Part shown: positions 55,520 through 64,000 of the stretch, piece after piece
Layout: every line of letters begins with the position of its first letter
Position numbering within the stretch: the first letter of the stretch is position 1
NCBI RefSeq assembly: GCF_024362695.1
Contig: NC_065417.1
Span: 10,347,001-10,411,000, forward strand
Direction: 5' to 3'
Length of the DNA: 64,000 nucleotides
DNA from: Pectinophora gossypiella
Taxonomy: Eukaryota; Arthropoda; Insecta; Lepidoptera; Gelechiidae
Notes under the pieces: generated by a model
The model's database searches: none
Told to the model about the DNA's origin: nothing
The model's input: the letters and a program-made list of their open reading frames with translations, nothing else
Program-made: the position numbers and the translations under genes

Positions 55520-56195
55520 ACTATCGCGGAACGGGATTCTCTTAAAATGCATAATGGTTTTGTCATAATTTTAATTATCATAATCCTTTTCGCATAACGT
55601 TTTTAAGCATAATAGTACTTTTCCATAATAATATCTAAGAATACTGGTTTGTTAGGTATAACTTATTTTTGGACTAATATTTTGTTGGTATAAATTTGAT
55701 TCGCATAAATAGGTATCCATAATTCTTTTTTAGAATTATAGTGTTTTGTCATAATTTTTACAAGGCATAACAGTAGGTTAGGGTGCGGCGGGGGTGGCCC
55801 TCGGGCCACCCCTACGCCGCCAGCATGTTTATCTTACACACGAAAAGTATACTGAATGATCACCAACAGCATGAAATAGAGTCAAAAAATATAAAAAGTC
55901 ACAATCATGAACCAAATGCAACCAAGGAAAAAGTAAGTTTCGGAAATGTTCAAAGTTGTGCCAAAACTTTTCTTATTCGGAGTATAGTTTTTATGCTTAT
56001 AATACTTATGCTTGTATGTCATTATTGTCATTAATTATTACGCTTCTGGTAGTTAGTATGAGTTTCAAAATTTTGCTTAAAAAGTTATGACAAATTAATA
56101 CTATGCGTAACTAATAATAGGACAAGTAACATTATGCCATGGTAAACTATTACATAAAAAAATATGCGTAAAAATAGAGAACCTCGCGGACCTAT
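55520..56195. mobile_element. Unclassified foldback-like element with GC hairpin
   Basis: The left edge (TCGCGGAACGGGATTCTCT) and right edge (AGAGAACCTCGCGGA) are inverted. Both arms are full of CATAAT/ATTATG and GCATAA motifs. A GC-rich hairpin sits at 55785-55820. The central 200 bp has a chance-like frame with no recognisable domain. Confidence 0.5.
55785..55820. repeat. GC-rich hairpin
   Basis: GCGGCGGGGGTGGCCC is followed after TC by its inverse with a 2-base bulge. It stands out in an otherwise AT-rich element. Confidence 0.85.
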
Positions 56196-56421
56196 AGTTT
56201 ACAAACGAGTGGAGTGCAAACTTGAAGTGTGAACTATTTGCTCATACTTGTATAGCGCGCGTTTCGCACTCACTTAGCCCCTCCAACCTCTTTCTTATAT
56301 CTGAACCTATCAAGTGACTTTCCTTAAAATTTATTGAAAGGCTTTATTTTCTCAGGATATTTACTTACTCTAAAAACAACACACAGCCACGTTCTTAGTA
56401 ACATAATAATGTAGGTACTTT

Positions 56422-56612
56422 AACAGTCTCTGTGGTATAGTGGTTAACCGGCAAAATCGCGATCCGGATGGAGGTCAGGGTTCGATTCCCAATTGGGACA
56501 TTGTCGAAATCACTTTGTGACACTATCCTTGGGTTGGTGTAATACTGGCTTGGATCATCTGAACGTCCGACAAAATAAAATGAATCATTTTTCGGAAGCC
56601 ATGTCAAGTGAA
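56422..56612 (+). mobile_element. tRNA-derived SINE head, family A/B variant
   Basis: The tRNA-like head (TCTGTGGTATAGTGGTTAA, then GGGTTCGATTCCC) is followed by ACATTGTCGAAATCACTTTG and a decayed body. The anticodon arm does not fold as a working tRNA would. Confidence 0.75.
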
Positions 56613-56759
56613 ATTTACTCACGTAACTTCTTCACCTTTTTTCTTCATGGATACAACCGGTTATTGCTTTTCATTCATAATAGTATAACACTTGGGATCT
56701 AAACGTCAGCTGCAGACGTTCATGTCCCTAAAAGTGTTAAGTAAGTAAGTTTTTATGTT

Positions 56760-56902
56760 CAGTCACGAGTAAAAATATGTATACACGTTGAAACCATGTC
56801 ACATTAACTTTTTTGGCAAATTAAACCGTAAGTCACATTAAATGTCAAATATGATAGTGCGACAGGGTTCTAAAGTGGGTACATGATATTGCTCATGACT
56901 GT
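56760..56902 (+). mobile_element. Family G short element
   Basis: It runs from CAGTCACGAGTA to GCTCATGACTGT, with the same internal order as the copies at 27244 and 31798. Confidence 0.85.
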
Positions 56903-58330
56903 TCGTAATGTGTATTTGAAATCTATCCAGATTGCTGTGTAAGTATTTGATTTTTTTTAAATCTAACTACCTGAACTTAGTACTGTAACGTTATGTAAGT
57001 AACATTTATTCTCCTTTGAGTTACCTTTTCTGGAAATCGTGGCTGAATTGTTATTTTTATTGACACGTTAAGAGTACCACAGAAATGTTACGCACACTGT
57101 TATGGCTGGAATAAAAGCTTATAGCCTTGTGCGTAGGCTAGATTTAGAAATATCTCTTGTTACTAGGGATTTTGTTCGCGAAAATGTTGGTTTGTAGCAT
57201 TTGAACAAATTGGTATTTTTTATTCGTAGTTTGTGTTCGGTTTACTTCTGATAGCGTGATGAAAATGGTAGTTTAAATATTGGAAAATACCGTTTTGTTA
57301 GTTACGTTACGTTGGTACGCAATCAAATGCATGACGTGCTCATTATTACCTAATAAGTACGTGTTTTATGTAAGTGTAGAAAATATACAGACCACTCGTC
57401 ATAATATATAAGGACTGGACTACATCTAGAACTAATGGGCTAGCCGTAGGTACCGCATCGCATTTTGCAAATATGCTTCCTTCCTTGACTGACACTCAAA
57501 ACCGTCATTTGTTGGAGTGAGAAGTGCGACCGCTCTTGTTGATTCCGCCGCGTGCAGTCACAGTAACTTGCTCGGGCAAATGACGATTCTGGGTGACGCA
57601 ACGATAGACACATAGGAAAGTGCGATTCCTTACTGCCAGATGTATTATATGTGATTGTATGGTAAACCAACTCGCCATATCGACACTTGACGTTATATTT
57701 ATAGTTCTTTCTTTCGTCTGGGTTGTAAATTCGACTTATCGCAAATTGTTCTCTGTTGATTTTGTGACCCATCCAACATTATGGGCTTGCTATGTAGTCT
57801 GTGTTCTAACATATTATAATAATAAGAGGGGTAAAAAAAATAAACAATTCATCTAAAAGACAATGTTGCAATTTGACATTTACGCATATAATAGTAAGTA
57901 CACAATGACAAAAAATGACAAATAAAAATATTGCTTTATTAAATGAATTGCTTTAAATAGGTATCACATTAGCTAAATACTACACTAGCTTTCAGACGGC
58001 GACTCGGAGTTCCGTAAACGCGCGCGGCATAAATGTTTATTCCACCCCTAAATAATATGGAAAAACTATTATTATTATTTTTCCCAAGACACTAAGTGTA
58101 ATGGAATAAATCTACTAGAACATTTGGCCTACATTCCAGTATTATTTTTTACTTTCACACAAATAACCCCACGAACCACGAGCTAGACATTTGTTCTGAC
58201 ACAAAAAATAATTTGTACGAGATATCCTATTGATTGATCAAGTGTGGATAGATCAAGTTGCCCTTTATATCAAAATAGGTTTGGCGTGACAGATAGTCAG
58301 AGTTACTTTCGTATATATTTATAAAAAACT
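56903..58330. other. Interval with no recognised feature
   Basis: Short frames on both strands overlap at 57440-57856, with no family resemblance. Confidence 0.45.
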
Positions 58331-58341
58331 ATTAATTAGTA

Positions 58342-58763
58342 TACTTTAGTGTCTCAAGACGAAAGTCTTTGACCAGTGCGTGTTGCCAGTGATGACCTAC
58401 GGCAGTGAGATGTGGCCGCTTACTATGGGTCTCGTGTCGCTCAGCGGGCAATGGAGAGAGCTATGCTCGGTATTTCCCTGCTCGATCGAATCAGAAATGA
58501 GGAGATCCGCAGGAGAACTAAAGTCACCGACATATTTCGGAGAATTGCAAAGCTGAAGTGGCAGTGGGCAGGACACATAGCGAGGAGAACCGATGGCCGC
58601 TGGGGCGGAAAGGTTCTAGAATAGCGACCACGTGTCGGACGATGCTCAGTCGGTAGGCCCGCTACAAGGTGGACCGACGATCTGGCGCAGGACCGATCGT
58701 CGTGGAGATCCTGGGGGGGGGGGGGGGCTATGCTCAGCAGTGGGCGTCGTACGGCTGATGATG
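58342..58763 (+). mobile_element. 5'-truncated RTE-type LINE 3' end, degenerate
   Basis: The + strand reads remnants of an RTE reverse transcriptase C-terminus: FDQCVLPVMTYGSEMW in one frame, then AQRAMERAMLGIS through GRWGGKVLE in another, so a frameshift lies near 58430. A stop replaces the usual Trp after KVLE. A run of 15 G (58713-58727) interrupts the final block. It ends with GATGATGATT. The duplication ATTAATTAGTA occurs at 58331-58341 and 58764-58774. Confidence 0.9.
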
Positions 58764-58774
58764 ATTAATTAGTA

Positions 58775-59411
58775 GGGATTTTTATCTGAACCCCTGTTCA
58801 TTTGAACGTTGCCTGTTAAACACAAACCACATTTGCACGACAGTGTTGCGGCCTTATTTTTACTTATAAATGGTGGCGGAATGAGTCGGCTTTTCCAACG
58901 TTATTACAATTTATTATATTAAACTCTACATAATGAGGCATGACACGTTTCATTTTTACTTCATTCAACCCTACGGCCGAAATTCTATACGTATTAAAGA
59001 AGTAATTAATTTTGACTGACAGCTACATTGATTGTTACTCAATATTTCGTTGACATAATGTAGCATTATTGTTGTTACACATAATATTTTCTGCATTGAT
59101 TTCAATTATCGCTTGAGTACTTTATAATATTATAGACAATTATAATCCTATATGTACATAATTAAATTTATTTATTCAAACAATTAAAACAAAACAAAAC
59201 AAACTCGAACGAACGAACTAATGAATCGAACTAGTGAGACACAGGTGGCGGATAGTGGAACGGCACTCAGATATGATGTGGTGGACTTTTCGAAAAGGGC
59301 GTTATTTCCAATGGTGTGCCGTTCCCGGCAATCTTCTCTTCTTCTTCTTCTCACTTTGGGCTCATTCCAGGCGGTAAAAAGGCGCAAAAGCTATGTAAAA
59401 TAAGCTTTATT
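58775..59411. other. AT-rich interval, no gene seen
   Basis: It contains AAACAAAACAAAACAAAC near 59186 and no supportable frame. Confidence 0.45.
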
Positions 59412-59420
59412 ATATAGCCT

Positions 59421-59727
59421 AGTATAAAGCCTAGTGGAGGAGCTTGGTGGCGCAGCGGTAAACGTTCTCGGTCTGCGATTGTTGAAGTTAAGCAACTTTC
59501 GCAAAGGCCAGTCATACGATGGGTGACCACAAAAACAAAGTTTTCATCTCTGGCTCCTCCGTGCTTCGGAAGGCACGTTAAACCGTTGGTCCCGGCTGCA
59601 TTAGCAGTCGTTAATAACTACGAATCCGCACTAGGCCCGCGTGATGACTTAAGGCCCGATCTCCCTATCCATCCATAGGGACGGCCCGTGCCCCAGCAGT
59701 GCGGACGTTAATGGGCTGATGATGATG
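59421..59727 (+). mobile_element. SINE family C, tRNA-like head plus 5S-rRNA-like segment
   Basis: It is a second copy with the same order as at 28691. Here the box-C-like part is GATGGGTGACC, which is the insect 5S rRNA sequence exactly. The tail is GATGATGAT. The duplication ATATAGCCT lies at 59412-59420 and 59728-59736; about 15 bases lie between it and the GGAGGAGC start. Confidence 0.85.
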
Positions 59728-59740
59728 ATATAGCCTTTAT

Positions 59741-59799
59741 TTTTTTCGGATCTGACTTATTGTAGGATTGCCGCAGATGGCACTAACTACTTGGCCGGA
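59741..59799 (+). repeat. Short repeat family N
   Basis: TCTGACTTATTGTAGGATTG, CCGCAGATGGCACTAACTAC, TTGGCCGG. It directly follows the family C SINE. Confidence 0.6.
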
Positions 59800-59937
59800 T
59801 GTAGCCTTAAGGCAGATAGGACCAGAGTACAAAAAAGAATAATTTGAAAAAAGAAGCTGTCAATATTCTTGCTTACTACTTACAACAAGAACGTTCCTGG
59901 GAATGCCATATCTCTGATTATTTCGTTAATAACTGTA

Positions 59938-60165
59938 GGACATACATACATAAACTCACGCCTATTTCCCACCGGGATAAGCTGAAACAATATAAATCCA
60001 CTTGCTTCGATCTTGACACACTTCTCTTGCTTCCTCCACATTCATCAATCGCTTCATACACGCACGCCGGTTCAGAGTAGATCGTACTAAACCTTTTCTA
60101 AGGACATCTCCAATTTGGTCAATGTAAGTGCTTCTAGGTCTTCCTCTGCCAGCCTACCATCAACT
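59938..60165 (+). repeat. Dispersed repeat family H-like, longer member
   Basis: ACATACATACATAAACTCAC is followed by CGCCTATTTCCCACCGGGAT, CTTCTCTTGCTTCCTCCACA and GGTCTTCCTCTGCCAG. It is a widespread lepidopteran repeat of unknown class. A related shorter piece is at 6880-6990. Confidence 0.6.
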
Positions 60166-60510
60166 TTCGCTTTATATACCGCTTTCGCAATTTTATACCT
60201 ACCTCAATAAAGAAATGACTGAAAATAAAATTGTATATTAGTAATATACTATTAATATAATATTAATATTAATATATACTATTAATATAATATAATATTA
60301 ATAATATAATATTACAAAAGTCGTCACATAAAGTACGTATAAAATAACTTTAAAAAAAGTTTAAAATAACTTTCATGATTATACATAAAGTTTCTGCGCA
60401 TGGCATTTTAACTTTAAACTCAAGTAAAAGTTTCAACAGCTGTTCAAGATTAAATCGTATTTATTTTTAATGTATATTTTTATCAAAGTTGAAAAATACA
60501 ACAGTTGATG

Positions 60511-60850
60511 AACCGTCATAGCCCAGTTGGAAAAGTGCTTCACTCTCACTGTGAGTTCGCAGGTTTAAATCCCAATACGGGCCTGAACCAATAATTTTAG
60601 AATTTGCTTTAGAATCCATGTTCGGATCATAAGTGATTATCACGCGGTCAGTGGTGAATGAAAACCATCGTGAGGAAACCCACATTCTCAAGAAATGCGT
60701 TTTGGGGTTACGTGATCTAACCTGTGTTGAGCTGGTTTTCCCTTCGCGGGTTGGAAGGTTCTGAGCGGCAGTCGCTTCTCTTCGATCTGTGAAAGTTTCA
60801 GTTTAGGTAAGCAGACCCCGTGAGAAACGGGATAACGCTAGGTAAACAAT
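60511..60850 (+). mobile_element. tRNA-derived SINE, family D
   Basis: The head has CATAGCCCAGTTGGAAAAGTG and the B-box GGTTTAAATCCC. The body reads GTGAGGAAACC, GGTTTTCCCTTCGCGGGTTG and GGCAGTCGCTTCT, ending near CGGGATAACGCTAGG. This body is a common lepidopteran dispersed repeat. It lacks the central domain seen in families A to C. Confidence 0.8.
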
Positions 60851-61093
60851 AAATAATAAAACAATTCATTTACAAAATCGTTTCTTTATTTTCAAAACAA
60901 TCTGTACTTATCAAGTACAATAAATTTTACCTAGCGTCTTTTTAACAATGAAAAATAATGGAGTTTTACGCATTTTACATCAATTTATATTCCATAAGTA
61001 ACTAAAATTAAGTCAACCAGATAGAGAGGACATATAGAGAGAGCGTCGGCTTAATGACGATAGATGGAAAGAATTTCGCATGGACAGGAGGAG

Positions 61094-61166
61094 GACCCGG
61101 TGGTGTAATGGTTAACATGTTCGTCCCGGCTTGACCAGAGCTGCGGGTTCAAATCCCGTCCGAGTC
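61094..61166 (+). tRNA. tRNA-like sequence, probably a pseudogene or SINE head
   Basis: The 73 bases form a near-perfect 7 bp acceptor stem (one mismatch), a D-arm with A-box GTGTAATGGTTAAC and a T-arm GCGGG/CCCGT around TTCAAAT. The anticodon arm does not pair well and lacks U33, so no anticodon can be assigned. No CCA is encoded, as expected in a eukaryote. Confidence 0.4.
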
Positions 61167-62653
61167 ATATTATTTTTCGGTTTAAAATACTCTTTGAGAG
61201 AGAACATAATCCATCAAATGGTGATTTTTAACAAAATTATTATCACAGTTATTATGATGACAATACACGTACATAATAATAAATTACAACACTATTAGTA
61301 AGATTATTTCTATGGTAAATGTTTAGAGAAAATTAACGGAAAATTTGGCTATGTTTTACATTTTCATCTTCCAAAAAGGAACAATATTTTGTCCTTTCAT
61401 CTTTTCATAATTTGCGTGTCATTTTTGGTAAGTATATTACAGATAAACGAAGTGATGATATTTCAGAAATAAATGATTATAATCTGAAAACATGCACACA
61501 ACACCAACAACAGTAAAACTAATGTTGCGTTACAAATTTTTTTATGATGATTGCACAACATAAATTTCCTTCTTCGTTTTGATGTTTACATATTGGTAAG
61601 TTGGTTTATCGTTGGAATTTGACTTGCAACTTGCAATTGCAAGTTAGTAAGGTACTATGTATTTTTGATTGCAAAATAATTATTTGTAAATAGAATGGGT
61701 CTAAGTGTAAACTTGTAATGTCACAATGAGGCCGGGTAAATGATCAGTAATTTACAAAACCTATAGGTACATCGATGAATATTATATAAACTACCAAAAA
61801 TGGCAGTAGTTCATACAGACACTGCAAATTATTGGGATTATGGAATCCGATGGCATTTCCTCCATAACATGGATAAGTCATTAACATACATAAATTATGT
61901 TAATAGATATCTATCCACTTTCAAGAAACCAAGGTAGTACTTAAACGGAAAAATCAATGTAATTAACATTCTAAATTACCATTACATAAATATTTTTAAA
62001 ATAAAATGTTACTTACCTACCTACTTAAATGGGTAGTAACAGGGAAATTAATTTTTAAGTAATTTGTAATTTTAAGTGACTTTTCTTTTTATTCATAATT
62101 ATTTCGAAATCAGTATATAAATTGTAAATAAATAATGTTTAAAAATATTGTTTTAGGCCATAACATTCCATCTTCTTCCATTAACCATCCAAAAAAATTT
62201 AAGCATCTGTATAGGATTTCATACTATTTAGGAATATTTACATCCACATCTTTGGCTATCTACAAAACAATATAAAAGTTATCTTAAGACTATTATAGAC
62301 ATAAAATACATAAAAAGCCTGTTATTTACATACTCTACGGAAATCCAAAATGGCTGACTTAGTGTAACGACTTTTTTAACTGCATACAAGCTTTTTTTAA
62401 TACGGTTGTACTTACATTTTCTTTTCAAAGATTATCAAAATGAAGATTTGTGTCAGAAACCAAAATGTCGTCGTATTATCGAAGCAACTGGCGTTTCGTG
62501 GCCTCGTTCACTCCTAATAGGAAATAGGGGTGACCATTTTGTATTATTGATATGATAAATAATTATATTGTTAATATGATATTTGATACTGCGTGAGAAC
62601 GCGTGTCATTTAATGGTTCGCATCCTGGCTTGAGCTTTATACAGTGGTATATA
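61167..62653. other. AT-rich interval, no gene seen
   Basis: No frame over 60 codons occurs here and no repeat copy was recognised. Confidence 0.5.
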
Positions 62654-62729
62654 ATACAAACTTGAAATCAAACCCATGACGTCAAATTCAGTGGAATTTG
62701 ACGTCATGGGTTTGATTTCAAGTTTGTAT
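62654..62729. repeat. Perfect 36 bp inverted repeat with 4-base loop
   Basis: The arms 62654-62689 and 62694-62729 are perfect complements around AGTG. The left arm starts ATACAAACTTGAAATCAAAC. An RNA copy would form a 76-base uninterrupted hairpin. Confidence 0.95.
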
Positions 62730-62764
62730 GGCACATGGTTTCCAGGAATAGTGCCCGATTAATA

Positions 62765-62880
62765 ATAATAGACTCGCCCCTCATTACATGGGAATTAAAC
62801 ATAGTTGGCAAGGAGTGTATGTAAACGTAGTCTAGGGTATACAGGAGTGATGCTTTGTTATGTTATGATTTGATATTAAG
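62765..62880 (-). repeat. Dispersed repeat family H-like, reverse
   Basis: ACTCGCCCCTCATTACATGG, CATAGTTGGCAAGGAGTGTA and AGGAGTGATGCTTTGTTATG. The same start (CTCGCCCCCAATTACATGGG) is at 24092-24160. Confidence 0.5.
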
Positions 62881-63221
62881 CAGTCTCCTTTGGCCTTTAG
62901 AGTCAGATAGTTTCCACCCACAGAATGACCTTTTCATTATAATACGAAGAAAATGGGTATGTATCTAATGTTATATCGCTGTATTAAATACCCACGCGTA
63001 TTGTTGACTTAATTTGCTTGTCTTTGTATTTTATCTAACATTTTCGTAAATACTTAATACTTTTCGTAAATGATTTGGGACTTAAAATAAATCTGGTTTA
63101 TTGTTGCAATTATATATCTAATGCTGCTTATATTCCTAGGAATATTTCATTAGTAAAATTACATTATGAAACTTGAAAGAAAAATACTGCGTATAGAAAG
63201 ATATTTGCTCCGCATCAACTC

Positions 63222-63330
63222 GTATCGGGCGACGATATATAGCTTTACCTCACCCCCTCTGGGTCTTACTTTGATTTAAATGGCCGTAAAGAGTAAGGGA
63301 GACCCCGGGCAGAACGTCTGTCTCGTTCAG
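63222..63330 (-). repeat. Dispersed repeat family E, reverse copy
   Basis: It contains CACCCCCTCTGGGTCTTAC, GGCCGTAAAGAGTAAGGGAG and GTCTGTCTCGTTC, the reverse complement of the 31.7 kb copy. Confidence 0.7.
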
Positions 63331-64000
63331 ACTTATGCGGTAAGGCGGCCCACGGTAATAATGAGATTTTTTTGGACGTGCTTTAAATAGTAATACAATT
63401 ATTTCGTTAGGTAGGTGCCCTCCCATATTTTTTATAACATTTTGTATAACTGTTCATTAACGGACAAATGTATGTAGGTACCAGATACTTATTGTATGCA
63501 GTTGAAAGTAGTCGTTTTAAACGAAACATCATGATAATGTTTTGATGATATATATTGTCGATATGCTCCACCGGAATCATTGCTTCGAACATCGGTTACA
63601 CCTACTATATAAATTTATTTACAGTCTTCACAATTTTATTTTACATTGAAAAATATCTAGAATTATAACATCTATAACTTTCCCCTAGTATCGTTCCGTT
63701 GTTCTTCGAAGTCTTTTGGAAAATGTAATTTATCGTTGCGATACCTGTTTCAAATAAAAAAACAATTTAATAATAATATACATGATTGTAGATAGGTACT
63801 CTGTTTATTAGACACAAAAGGTGACATCGAATTTTTTTAAATAAGTAATTTTCTTGGCCAAGATACATATATGGTATAGATAGGCTTTTCTTCGGACTTT
63901 ATTCGACTATTTTCCACAACAAAAAATAATATTTTCGTTGCTTCACTAAGTTTCTATTACCTCATAATGGAATCTGCATAATAAATTTTGTTCAAATAGG
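63331..64000. other. AT-rich window end, nothing recognised
   Basis: Only one short chance-like frame (63407-63592) is present. Confidence 0.5.

Overview
This is a 64 kb, AT-rich, intron-bearing animal nuclear window, almost certainly from a moth or butterfly. The reasons are its dense load of lepidopteran-type SINEs, 5'-truncated RTE-type LINE 3' ends with (GATGAT)n tails, short MITEs, a Penelope-like fragment, and one insect-type glycosyltransferase gene with small introns. There are no operons, no CRISPR arrays and no bacterial signals. Almost every other open reading frame is either chance reading or transposon debris.

Layout. 0.1-18 kb is gene-poor, with scattered repeats: a MITE at 2.6-2.9 kb, an unusual non-tRNA retroposon at 3.1-3.5 kb, a SINE at 6.4 kb, a LINE 3' end at 9.5 kb, a MITE at 10.1 kb, and a SINE at 12.8-13.4 kb split by an RTE insertion. 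18.2-19.9 kb holds the only recognisable host gene, a GT10 alpha-1,3-fucosyltransferase on the + strand with three coding exons and a polyadenylation signal. 20-41 kb is again repeats, including SINEs with intact target-site duplications (32.5, 35.0 kb), tRNA/5S-like SINEs (28.7 and 59.4 kb), and inverted or direct duplicate copies of several dispersed families. 41.56-47.65 kb is an apparently intact, very young Ty3/gypsy-type LTR retrotransposon: identical 259 bp LTRs, a 5 bp target duplication, a tRNA-Leu-type primer site and a single gag-pol frame. 47.9-64 kb is a mosaic of SINEs, a Penelope-like fragment with inverted ends, two TIR elements of which one sits inside another repeat, a foldback element, an RTE end and a perfect 36 bp palindrome.

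How the parts relate. The fucosyltransferase would act alone in the Golgi. The mobile elements form a dependency network: an RTE-like LINE 3' end is echoed in the 3' ends of two SINE families, and three SINE families with different heads share one central domain. The most unusual feature is a frame-compatible GT-AG intron candidate at the very end of the LTR element's pol frame, whose downstream exon encodes an acidic tail and stops inside the 3' LTR. All family names are from recognition by eye; no database search was possible.
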